Source: Ricordea florida
Taxonomy: Eukaryota > Cnidaria > Anthozoa > Corallimorpharia > Ricordeidae
NCBI GenBank assembly: GCA_949710005.1
Contig: OX453272.1
Coordinates: 29,740,932-29,804,931, forward strand
Direction of reading: 5' to 3'
DNA: 64,000 nt
Shown: positions 22,767 through 35,463 of the stretch, piece by piece
Layout: each line of letters opens with the position of its first letter
Numbering within the stretch: position 1 is the stretch's first letter
The notes under the pieces: generated by a model
What the model saw: the letters and a program-made list of their open reading frames with translations, nothing else
The model's database searches: none
What the model was told of the DNA's origin: nothing
Program-made: the position numbers and the translations under genes

Positions 22767-25700
22767 ATGGCGGAACTAGGATTCGAAGAAGAGAACATTG
22801 ATTTTGAAGAAGCGTTTCGAGCAGAACCAACAACAGATCTCGCTATTACAATCACAGATAGTAAAGAGGACGAAGAAAGCAGACAAATGCTGAAAACATA
22901 CATTTTTATGAGAAAAGCTCTCGGAAATCTTAATGTGAACGAGCAAGACCGGCTTGGCTTTACAGCGTTGCATTATGCAGTGACACAACAGAAATCGTCA
23001 GTCGTTAAATTACTTGTTGGGAACGGGGCTGACGTAGAGATCAGAGATGTTTTAGGATTCACACCGTTGTTTTACGCTTGTGGAAGAGCAGCCAATCTAG
23101 AAATTGCTACTTATCTTATCGAAAAGTGCAATGCATCCGTTTCTACTCGAACAAATGCTGGCATTACGTGCCTTCATTGTGCAGCTTACATTGGTAAGAT
23201 CATTTTTAGCGGCCTTCAATTTATTACTTGTAGAGTTTTACAAAGTATCGTTGCAACCTAGACCATGCTTTCCTGTCAGGTATAACACTCAAACTGAATT
23301 TTTAAAAGTAGTGTGGCCATGATTGTTTTCAATGTCATTATCATTACTATCATCATCATTATCACAGTAATCATCATCATTATAAATATTAACCTCTTAT
23401 TAACCGAATGTCCCATAATGGGGAATATTGGCTCACGGTTATGGCAGCATATGGACCTAGTACATAATAATATTGGTCAATATGCAATGAAATGAATATA
23501 AATTAAAACATAAGTTTACGGTATTTTTTTATTTCTTTTTGTCTTTTGTTGAAGGGGTTACTACATAAGGACAGTACAGTACAGTGTAGGTCTGTTTCCT
23601 TTCTTTCAGGTGCAAAGGAGCTGGTGAAACTTCTTTTAAACCATGGTGCAGATCCTCAGGCTTCCAGTAAAGATGGGTCAACACCATTTGATTCAGCAAA
23701 GGATTCACCTGAAATACAAGCAATACTACATGAAGCAAACAGAAAGGCCAATGCATTCATTGAAAAAAAGAGAGCTCGCTGTGCCAGTTGTGGTGAGTAG
23801 AAGGCAAATGTGATTGATACCCTTTAACTAAAAAGTCTGCTAAAACTGACCATGGGCACTGCACTTATCAGTTGAGTGCACCCCAAAGGAAGTTTTGCAC
23901 CGTAGTTTCACCATTAAAACCCTGCTGTTGTTAAGGGTGACAGAGCTAGTTTCAATTGGAAATGTTTTGTGTATTGACACCATCAGCAGCAAAGTACTAA
24001 AAACATGGAGAAGATAAATTCCAAAGGCAGAACTTTCTTCATTGGCTGTGAACTATCGCAAATGTAACACTTGCGCTAGTCCCATGAACAACTCACACAA
24101 TAGGGGAAGACTGGTGACGTCAATACACGAGACGTTTCCCATGGGAACCAGCCCCGTTACCCTTGACAACACCAGGGTTTTAACAGTAAAAATTGGGTGT
24201 GAAACTTCCCTAGTAGCACGCTCACGCTGATTGACACAAAGGAATTTCTGTCAATGGTACACTGGTGGAACAGGGATTGTCCTGAAAGACACTTAATAAA
24301 AGGTTTGAATCTTACAGTACTAATGCAATTTGTGGCAAACATCTTCAATTTAGCATGACAAAAGAACAGACTGGTATTCAAAGCATCTACTTTGTAAGTA
24401 CCACTACAACACTAAACAGTACTTTCCCAAGTACAAACAGATATATCCAACCAAAGTTAAACACAAGTCAGTCCACTTGACCCTGTAAAGAAAGGTGTCA
24501 AGACAATAAGAAATTTTCTAAGCCAATGATATTATGTAAAATTATAATGAAAAGTTTCTGCGAAAACTTTGAAAAAGTCCTCTCGAATGAGAAAAAATGG
24601 CTACATTAAATAAAAAAAGGTTTACTCTGGCCAATACTTTTTTCATGTGTATATTATTAGGTAATCATACCATTTTTCTTGTTCAATTTGGAATTAATTT
24701 GCACTTGTGAGTTTTTCAAAAAGCTGAAATTGCACTTGCCAAGGCTGCCCATACAATTTCAGCTTTTTGAAAAACTCACTTCTGTAAATTAATTCCAAGT
24801 TGAACTTGAAACTGTACAATTACCATTACTAATTTTTGATTTATTTACACTTGTTAGTTTTTCGAAAAGCTCAAATTGCACTCCCCGAAGCAATCTGAAC
24901 CTTTTGAAAAACTTGCTTGTGCAAATAAATCACAAATTGAACTCGAAAATGTACATGTATAATTACCAGTACAGATATTCATATTGCTGGTTTTTACAAG
25001 AGAGGTGGGGCTGGTGGGATTTGTGGGGGAGATGCAAAGGGAAACGGGGTGTCCATAAATATTTTAGCAATACTTTTGTCCTAATGCTTTAATCCAAAAT
25101 TGACTTCTCTTTCTTTTGATTGGTGGGGGGATCATGTGAAATAATTGACAAGCTAAGGGGGGTTCATGCAAATTTTAAATGGTGCTTCCCAAATCACTCC
25201 AGCCCTCCCCCCTTCCTGATAAAAGAATGAACAGTCCCTTATTTTGTATCTTCCGTAATAATATACATGCAAAAATTTCAGCATGCTCATTGGCTGAGAG
25301 CACGTCAATTAATCCCAAACAGTGCAGAAAATTGAAATTGAGTGCAAAAAGTTGAAGTTAAATTTTTGCATGTATATTATTAACAAGTAATCATATGATT
25401 TGTCTCGTGCAATTTGGGATAAATCAGCACTCGTAAATGTTTCAAAGACTACAAATTTGGTTAGCCTTTGAAAAATTTACTCGTGCTGATTTATCCCAAA
25501 TTACACTCAAAATCATGTGATTACCTATACAAACAGGTATATATAAAGAAAAGCTGATGCGTTGTGCACGTTGCTACGTTACACTCTACTGCGGAAAAGA
25601 ATGTCAGAAGGTACACTGGAAAAAGGGTGGACACAAGAAGAACTGTGAAGCGGGTGTGGTGGCACAACCCAGCCGATACCCTTTTATGACTACCATAAGT

Positions 25701-26045
25701 AATGTACTGCAGGCTGAACGTCCAACAGTGTCACTGCATGGTGGCAAAACAGAGGAATATACTGCTTCTCAATGTTCAATCCCAATAAGAAAATCATTTG
25801 TGGTGAAAGTACAGAGACCTATCAGCCCGATGGGACCAAAGGACTTGATGGTGTACAACATTGACAAAACTGTGCATGTTTTCATAAGGGAAGAATCACC
25901 TGGCTATCATAACATTTTAAATAAGATAACCGTGGAAGGAATTTGGGGATTGAAAGCTTTCTTTTGGGCAGAGAAGGCCCCAGATCTAGGTGAGGGCATG
26001 GTCAGAGTATTTCCTGGAAAATTTGCACCAGAGCAAGACTGGTGA
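22767..26045 (+). CDS. Ankyrin-repeat and MYND zinc-finger protein
   Basis: Exons are 22767-23193, 23610-23792 and 25549-26045; phases agree and give 368 residues. The start is the first ATG of the long frame (MAELGFEEENIDF), in a good context (AAAGATGG). Residues about 60-190 form four ankyrin repeats (GFTALHYAV, GFTPLFYACG, GITCLHCAAY, GSTPFDSAK). A MYND finger follows, with its first CASC pair at the end of exon 2 and the rest (CARC, YC, C, H, C) in exon 3. The last 130 residues have no motif I know and end in APEQDW. MYND fingers bind short proline-rich peptides; the partner here is unknown. It may be an ANKMY-type gene, but I could not match it to ANKMY1 or ANKMY2. An AATAAA at about 26391 could end the transcript. 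Confidence 0.88.
24646..25530. repeat. Run of AT-rich foldback MITEs in ankyrin/MYND intron 2
   Basis: Successive palindromes lie at about 24646-24836, 24837-24968, 25259-25386 and 25387-25530. The first pairs GTTTTTCAAAAAGCTGAAAT with AATTTCAGCTTTTTGAAAAA; the others have the same plan with different words. Similar sequence recurs at about 54275-54420. They fill much of the intron; the fourth ends only about 20 bp before exon 3. Confidence 0.7.
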
Positions 26046-26780
26046 AAAGAAGAAAAGGGACGATATTATTATTGACATTAAATTATTGCCGTGTTTAGGC
26101 TGAAAGTTATGTTACAAATGAAAAGTTAAGAATGTTGAGTAAAGGCTAACTGTTACTGTCCAAAAATCGGCCAGTGTTTGACCTTCCAAGCATGGGTTTG
26201 GAGACGAGTTAGTTCAGCTGGACAAGATCTTGTTCATAGATACAATCAACCCTCTCTTACGCACACAACCTTTTGTGCAAGAAAAAGTGGTTGCTTAAAA
26301 GAAAAATGATCAAATAAGCCAAACCCTGTCTGGCTCCACTGACTACAACTATTTATTACCTAAACAATAATTATTTAATTTGTTTGTTAAAATAAACCAA
26401 ATATACAAATCTCCTTTGACAAAAAAATATTTTTATTCTATTGTAATATGAAATACTATGCATTACATTTTCTGTGGAAAATTAGAAGCACTGATGTATT
26501 TCACTTGAATTGATGCTGGCCATTTTTTTTTTTTTTTTACTCAAACACACTTGCACAGTGATTTACCAGAAGCCCAGGCACTTGTAAGAAGTGAAAAGTG
26601 TTGAATACCCCAAGATGGTGAACCAATCAAATTTCTCAAAATGTTTGGGGTACTGAGTTGGTAGATACTATAAATTTACCCTAACACTGATAATTTTTTT
26701 TTATTTGTAACCATTGCTACATGTAATTAAAACTACCCATATTTAAATTCAAATTTACCATATAACTTCATAAGGTAAAG
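26046..26780. other. Convergent 3' flanks of ankyrin/MYND and NPAT-like genes
   Basis: The interval is AT-rich and has no coding signal. AATAAA on the plus strand (about 26391) and TTTATT (about 26349 and 26700, i.e. AATAAA on minus) could serve the two facing genes, so their 3' UTRs may overlap. Confidence 0.45.
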
Positions 26781-29700
26781 TTATTTCTCCTCATAATAAA
26801 GCTTTGATAAGAATTCATCAACATTTAAGTTTTTTGGGAAACAGATGCTGTCATCCTTGGTTCTTGACCTCTGGGAAAAAAAAGAAATAGAGTATTTAAC
26901 AAGGACATCCATTTTGAATCATTCCACATGTGCCAGTTTATAACTAAAGAACATTATATGGCTGGTTCTGTACGCAAGTAAGATGAGGCAAATCTTGAGT
27001 TCTGATTGGCTACCTGGACAGGCAAGATTTTGTGCTTATTGACTAAGTGGGAGGGCTGGACGGGAAAATATTTGACTCAAGGTCACGACGTATGGACCGA
27101 GTGCAGCAAGGTCTGTGTGTCATGAACAAGAGCCAAATATTTTCTCATCCGGCCCAACCTGAGTCAATAAGCATTTTATCACACACTGTATGACCACTGA
27201 AAATTTTGAAAATTTGTTTTATTCTAAATAGGAAGCGATAGCCTGGTGCGCATGGGAAAAATTACCCAAAAAAGATTCTACAATAATAACTCTTCCTTCA
27301 TTTTTTCAAGACAGAACAAAAAATTTGCAATTCATTGAGAAACATGACCCATTTTGTTTGTTTGGTTGGTTGTTTTTTCAAGTGCATCAGGGCAGAACAG
27401 CTTTATTCTGGACTGGGTCACATCAACACATCTGGCCCTACACACGTCAGCTTTTACAATAGTTTTCTATCGGATTGCGCGAGCGGGCACAGACGGGTCA
27501 TATGATAAAGGCCTATCTTCCCTGCTCAGTATTTCTCACTTTGACCCACAAAACAAAAAAATAACAATGTAATAAATCAAGACAGCTGTATAATAGCCTT
27601 GTTCTTTTTTTTTTATTTTATCGACCTCAGCTTTGTCATGGTCAATTAAAATGCAAAAAAGAACTTGGCCAGTGAGGCCATCTTGACCCCTGCATGCTTG
27701 GTCAATAATGCATACTTAGTATAAATTCTCAGGTGATTATACAAAATCGCACGCTCTGATTGGTTCGCTATCTCAGATTATCAGCTGATAATCACCTTGA
27801 CAAACAAAATGGCTGCCAGTCGTTCGCGCTCTTTTGACGAAATAAAATTTTTTAGTGTTGTACAATGCTTTTTCTTTTCTTTTTTTTTTTTTGAAATAAT
27901 CACCTGTGTACTTATACTAAAACAATTATTCATCTCAGGCTCAGTGATCATCAGTGAATATTAACCAATAAGCGCTTCACCTTCAACAAATATTAGTTAA
28001 TTAGTATAAATACTCAGGTGATTATACAAAACCTCGCTCTCTCATTGGTTCGCTATCTCGGATTATCAGCCGATAATCACCTCGACAAACAAAATGGCTG
28101 CCAGTCGTTCGCACACTTTTGATGAAATAAAAATTTTCGTGTTGTAAAATGCTTTTCTTTTTTATTTGAATAATCACCTGTGTATTTATACTAAAACAAT
28201 TATTCGCCTCAGGCTCAGTGATTCTCGGTGAATATATTTTACCGAGAATCACTTCGCCTTCGGCGAATAATTGTTAAATATTGAGAGGGTGAATAGCTTT
28301 GCAGATCAGTAGATTTCAACTCACAGCTCATTTACATATCTCTACAGCAAATAATGCATATTTGGGGAAAGACCACAGATCATGGATCACTGATAATTTT
28401 TACTTCATTCTTGAATCTGTATGTGTAGACATTTTGGATTATCAATCCAATTATTAATTGCTTGACATGGGTCATTGGTTTGGTGTTTTGTTGGATTTAA
28501 CCAAGTTTCTTTCTGTATCAATTTTTTCCTTTGTACCAAAAATGAAGAAAATCAAGTCTTAAAATTTCATGACCCTGATAAAGTTTGGCCCAGGTCTGAT
28601 TGCCAGAACACAGAATCCTATAAAGGGAAACTGTAAGAATCATTTCCAGAAGTTTGTGTCCTACAACAAAATCATTATGAAGTTATAATTATATAAGTTA
28701 AGAAAATTATTTTTGTGTGGTTGGCAGATTTGGTTCAATTCTAACCTCGAGGAAATTAATTTTTATTATAAATACTCAGACCTTTATAACAGTAATTAAA
28801 AACAATTATTTTTGAAACCCACATACCTTAGCTCTGGGATTCTTTGTTTTCTCCTACAAAAGGAACAAAAAAAAGCAAGAATGTGCATATTACACTACAC
28901 TGAAATTCCAAATTCTAGAAGGAAAACCACTGACAATAAAGAAAAGCTTCAGGCCAGTCAACAGTTAGGTGTTGGCCAGGTACAGTACCAGACAGAAGTA
29001 ACCTAATAGAGAACGCTAAGCAGAACGCGATCTTTACGCGTTCTACTTAGCATTCCCTTCGCGTTCTACTTAGCATTTCCTTAGCGTTCTACTTAGCATT
29101 CCCTTCGCGTTCTACTTACCATTTCCTTAGCGTTCTACTTAGCATTCCCTTAGCGTTCCCTAAGCGTTCCCTTAGCATTCCAATAAGCATTCCTTAAGCG
29201 TCCAGTAATGCGTTCCCTGTTAGGTTACTTCTGTCCGGTACTGTAAGGTAAGTGCCCCATACACATAAAATTTGACAATGGATGCAAAAATATTTACAAC
29301 TGAGTCCAAGGGGACACAACAAAAATCAGTGCCCTTGCTGGCTTTTAGAGCTGTCAGTCATAACGACTGACACTGTTTGCAATTACCAGTCCATTGGAAA
29401 TTTTTGTAGAACCAGCAAATAAAATCAAACATCTTAAAATACCTTGTGGAAGTCTCCATTGCAGCGTTAGCAATGTGCACAAAACAGGTCAAAATTAATA
29501 ATTGTTATTATTAGTTTACATTAGTTATCAGCAACTATTACAATGTCTAACATGGTAATGTAGTAGTTAGCACGTCACACATTGAAACCCTGGTGGTGTT
29601 GCCCAGTGTTGTTTCCTTAGACAAGAAACTTTACTCCATATTCTCTCTCTGCACCTAGCTTTATAAATGGGTACCAACAACATAATGCTGAGGGTAACCC

Positions 29701-32700
29701 TGCATTGGACTAGCATCCCATCACCTGCAGGTTTATGAAGTACAGTGGAACCCCGTTAATACGGTCACCAACGGGCCAAAAAAAAGTGGCCGTATTAACG
29801 GGGTTTCTTCAAATGTCATAGTTTAAGGGGGGTGATGACAAATACATTGCACAGGCACTTCCTGAACGCCTAATCTCTTTAATAGACGATCGAAAACGTA
29901 CATAAAGTTTTGAAAATCACAATGCCATCGCACAATACACAAAAGTACTTAAAATATCTAGTGTTAATAAAACAAAACTAAAACAAGAGAGTCCCAGCAA
30001 ACAGAGCGAAGATTTGACTGAAGGCTAAAATGCATCGCTACCACAACTCACGAGGGGAGTCCGTGTAGACCTGTCATTATCTTCTGTTTTTCAGAGATCA
30101 GTGAAGTTGACACATCACATGCGTCTTGATTTTCTCAAGTGGCCGTATTAACAGGGTTAAATTATAAAGAAATATATGAGTTGGGACAATGGGAAACGGG
30201 AGACCGTATTGATGGGTTTTTTTTTATAAGAAAATGTATGACCGTTTTGCCGAGCCAAAAAAAGTGGCCGTAATAACGAGGTGACCGTATTAACGGGGTG
30301 ACCGTAAGGTGGGGTTCCACCGTATAAACTTTACAATTTTTGCTTTATGCAGTAGAAACTGAGAAAGGCCCTCGCAGTGTGGGCTTAATGGCTTGTATGC
30401 ACCTACACTAACATTGTCAGTCTTGGTGCACAGAAGGTAAAATAACTACCATCACTTAAAAAGAAATACTGTGGCTGTAAAACAAACTTTACTTGCTGCA
30501 CAATTTGCCAAGGACCTGAATATCTAAAATTAAAGTGTTATTCTGGTGACTAACAAAAGCGCAGGATTGGAAATTATGACCTCACAATACATGAAAGATT
30601 ACCTTGTGCTGTGATAATGTATCCCTTCTCCTTTTACCTCCAAGTTCAAGCAGGTCACTGCTGGTGCTGTTACCAGTTATTCCTGTCTGTGTAATTCCTG
30701 TGGAGTTCTCCTTAACTAAATCACAACAGCCATTTTCTCTAGTGACTGCGGTAGAATTGGTTCTTTTCTGAGAGTTATTAACATCAGGCATGTTTCCGGA
30801 GACCGAAGGCTCTTTACAAACATTTTCCACCTGAGACGTTGTGTTCACATTTATCTGTTCCTTACTTGAAACTTTCTTATTGTCTTTGGATGCTTCTCTA
30901 GCTGCCAACTCTTCTTTTAAACAAACCTTGGCAGACCCCAGCTGAGAAAATGGTAGTGACATGTTAATATCCAAACCTTGGACATTCTCTGTAGGCAACT
31001 TGTGGGTATCTTTTTGCTCAGCATTTGCAGAATCAGTGGAGTTTCTCTTTGAACTTTTATGCTGTAATGCTAATGTCTGTAACCGGTTTGAAGCTTGCAA
31101 AGAAAGCGCTTTAGTAGTTGAGACTTCATGTGAACCTCTGACTGAAGTCAAAATCATCGAAGTACCCAAGGAAGCTGCAGAACCTCTTTCTGCACTACTA
31201 CTGATGTCTTTATTGCGTGCTAGATGTGTTCCATTAATGTAAGCATGGACTGGCGTGGGCTTGAGACAATGACTTGTCACAAGTCCAGGATGGAGACCAG
31301 CATAATCAAAGTTAGCAGGGGATGACAATGTGGTAGTTGTGCCCATAGCAGGTTTATACGGTTGAACGTAAGGTGAGTTTGAAAAGGGACGGACAGAAGT
31401 GTAGTCAGGGTTTACACAAATAGGCAAAGTTGAGGACCTTGAACCTGGATGTTGACTTGCCACCACCACAGGGCAAGGAGGACCTAGACTGACTGGAGCA
31501 GAAATAGATGGTGACACAGAGCATGCAACCTGACGAGGTAAGACGCTGGTTTCTTGGATAGTTAAATTGACCTGCAAGGGACTGATAGTGCTACTTGGAT
31601 TGACAGACACGTTAGGTACATGATAGGCATGCATCTCTTGAAATGTGAAACTGGTTGGAGAATGAGTGAGATCATCACCCCTGGTGGTACAGCTGATCGC
31701 TGAAGGTACAGGACTGGTCCTTCTACTTATAACAGCATCTGTTCTTGAGGGAGAGGACCCAGTGCTTCGAAAGGTACCAATTGAGTGTGTCACACATGAT
31801 CCCATGTTGGAATAACTGATAGGTGAAGCAACAGGGGCAGAGTTAATTGTGGTGTGACAGACAACAGGATGTGCTCCAGCAGTGGTGAGCTTAGTAGGAG
31901 CTGAAGGTGCACCAATGAAACTTGAATGAGGAATCCTAAGATTAGTAAAAGAACCAGGAGATGTATTGGCCAAACAATCCAAAGTATGAATAGACTGAAC
32001 AGTTTGGTTTGTTGAAGATGTGACTTGTCTGCTGTCTGAGCCTCTCTTGTTGCAATATCCTACACCAGATGTTTTCCTGCTAGTTGGTACTAAAGATGGC
32101 TTTTGTGAAGACTTATATGGCAATGTCCTCTGCTCCAAACCCTTCCTACTGGAGCTTCCTTTCTTGCGACCCACCTTTTTCTGCATGTCTTCCTCACTAC
32201 TTTGCAATCCATCTTTCGGCAGAGAGAAATCCAGTATACGTACATAGGGCAGACTTGATACAGCTCTCGGAGACAGCTCTGTGACGAGGCACTTGTCTCT
32301 TCCAGCACTCAGTGATGGCTGCGTCTGTAATGGAGGGGTAGCAGGGTTTTGATTCTTACAATGAAGGACAGTAGAAGAACAAGTGGACTGGAGAGACCCA
32401 GGTTGCAAGGGCTTTTGTGGGCTTCCTGCCAGAAGAAGAAGTGCATCTGTCACAATATTGGTGGCTGAGGAAGCAAACAAAGAGGAAACAGAGTCGATAA
32501 AACCAAAAACAAGAATGAAATGTAGGTTATTTTCTGTACCATATAATAATCCACACATTTTAAGTAAAACAAGAGTTTTGACATGAAAAGTTTATGTTGT
32601 GCTGAGGGAGTAAAAGATGTACCTGTTATAGTGTCACAAGCAAGCTTGAAAAAAGGCAATCTAAGTTTTCCCAAAGGGAGACAAACACATGACCTTCCCA

Positions 32701-33435
32701 CAATCTTGGTATGAACCATGGAGATGCTACAGACTAGGAAAAAGGAAGAGCGAGTGTTGCCAAAGGGGGTCAAACCTGTGAACCCTTCCACTACTGAACT
32801 GGATGACTTACATGTTTCATGGAGATGTAATAACATTATGGCTACGGCCTGAAATTATCAGTTTGAGTCAGTATTAAGAATTATATCACTGAAATTAACT
32901 CCATAGCGAAAATACCTCTTTTGTGCAAGCACTTCATTGTACTGCCACAAATAGATGTACAGTGTTCCTTGGAAAAAGGAAATCCAAGTTTTCCCAAAAG
33001 GGGTCAAACATATCACCCTTCCATCACTAGTTTGGATGATTTACATGTACCATGGAGGTGTTAATTACTACACCATGACCATGGCCTGATTAAAACTGCT
33101 TGAACCACTTGCTACTGAGTGTTCATCAGTCAGTGGAGTCTATAATAATGTCATTGGAAAAACTCCATAGTGAAGCAGAGACTGCATTTGTGCTGGCACC
33201 TCACCTGCTACAAAGCAATTGGTGGACAGTGTACATAACTAACTAAGACTGTACCTGATAAGTGCAACTCAGATGCTGTGGATGAGGACGCTGATGGACC
33301 CACAGGGCATGGCTCGGTTGGTGTTAGAATTTCTTTAATGACTGTATCACCTTCACACTCTTTTGTTAATACAGAGTCACTAAAAGCATCTGTAAAAATG
33401 ATAGCGATGTGCAGTAAATACACTATTATTATAAC

Positions 33436-33470
<35 letters not shown>

Positions 33471-35390
33471 CATTACATTAATATTACTATTGCTATTGCC
33501 ACTGCCACTGCTACTACTACTGCTACTGCTACTGCAGTGTTCTCACCAGTCCGCACCAATGCGGGATTCCTGCAATTTCAAAACAAATGATGCACTAAAA
33601 TGATATAAAAGGGCCATCAGGGTTCCAAGAAGAACTAATCTAAAAAAATTATTTTAAAGGAAACTGCTGAAAAGAGAAAATCCAATGTCTACAAACCATT
33701 AAAAAATAACTGAAGGCTCGATTGAGCAAAAAAAGGGATAAAAGGCGAAGTAGATCAAGGATTCCTATAATAGGCATCATGATTGGCTGGGCGTGTGGGC
33801 ACGTAAGCTAATGAGCAGCATTGTTGCATGCAAGAATGCATGTGCTTGAATTGCCAGCCATATTTGTTCATGAATATTTGAGTAGGCAAACCTCTCATTT
33901 ATTTATGGAAACAGAAAAAAAAAACAAGGCAGTTTGGATTTGTTTCTCTGTAGTACAGTGAGACTGTGGTCAAAGATATTGTTGTTAAGCCATGTACCAT
34001 TTATGTATGCCTTCGGACTCCATAAGGACCCAGCCTATTTCTCAAGCGACCCACTTTTTCACAATGGGCCTTTGGACCCCAAGATGTAAAGTTCTGGTGA
34101 GAACACTGCTACTGCTACTGCGTTACTGCTATTACCGGTACTATTGCTATTGCTATTGCTATTACTACCATAATCATGACTATAACAAAATTCTCAAATC
34201 TGATTGGCTATCAACTGCCCTGATTTCAGCCTAAATAGGACAGTTAAATAGGGCAGTACGTGCCATGCCTGAGTAATTGGACAGTACGCGCCATCACGTA
34301 CATGCTTAAATTTCTTTTTTGTTTTCACTGCTAGCTAAAAAAATCTTGTAATTTCATGTATTTTGTTTTAAAAAAAAAGTTTATATATCACAAATTTTGT
34401 AAAAGTAGTGATTAATTGGTCATTAGTAGTAATACTGGTATTATTATTACTATTATAATGCATGGTTTCCAATAACACCTTGCTTCTGCTAGAGCTCCAT
34501 GCAGCATTCTTTCTGCTCAGAATCACCACATATATCTTTACAAAATCAACATTCAACTATGTATAAATAATGACCAATAAAAAAATACAAAAGCTACAAT
34601 TAAGAGATTGGCAGCAAAACTGTTTAACTATGATGTCAAGAACAGTGGCATTTCAGTACTAGTCCCCTACACACTGGTGCCTCCACTTCTCATAGCAAGC
34701 ATGCAAGCATGAGTAACACCTCTCAAGATTACAGAAAACCACTTCAACTTTTACTGAAGGCCCAGATCACAACCCCCAGCATTGACAACCTTTCCACAAA
34801 GTTAACAACCACTGTCAAACAGATTGTAACACATAATAACTCCAGCAATTCAACCAGCTAAGAATAGCTTGTCCAAGTACTTAGCATTCAACCTGAATAC
34901 GTCAATCACTGAGGAAAAGTATCATTTATCCTGCATAGAAATCTTACCAAGTCCAAACATAGAGAACAGAGCATCAAATGCTGGGTCTGCCTGCATTTGT
35001 TCCATAATATCTTCCACAGGGATATCAGTTCCAGAACTCTGTAATTTAAAAGCAGGAAAATAAGAAGGACTTCAACAAGAAGAAATGTCAAGGCTGCCTC
35101 TGCAGAAAGACGTCTCTTCACTGTACTCTGATACTTGAAAAAAACTGCAACAGCCTGGCACAATATAGACCATTCAAAGTCCAAACATCTGGGGAGTATT
35201 GCAATTCTTACTCCAACACCTGCACAAATTCTTATGCACTTTTATATATAATTTATAGTTTTCCAATATCAATTATTTTTTCACATCATTATAAAAATAT
35301 ATATTTTAATATTATGGTATTGTGTTTGTATATCGCTTAACTTTGCATAGAAGAGCCATTTTTTTTACATGGAATGCTAATAAACCTTTA

Positions 35391-35421
<31 letters not shown>

Positions 35422-35431
35422 GTTGATGTTG

Positions 35432-35463
<32 letters not shown>

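Noticed and set aside
32020..32586. Plus-strand frames inside the long NPAT exon
   Set aside because: They are antisense to a long coding exon and show no domain or splice support.
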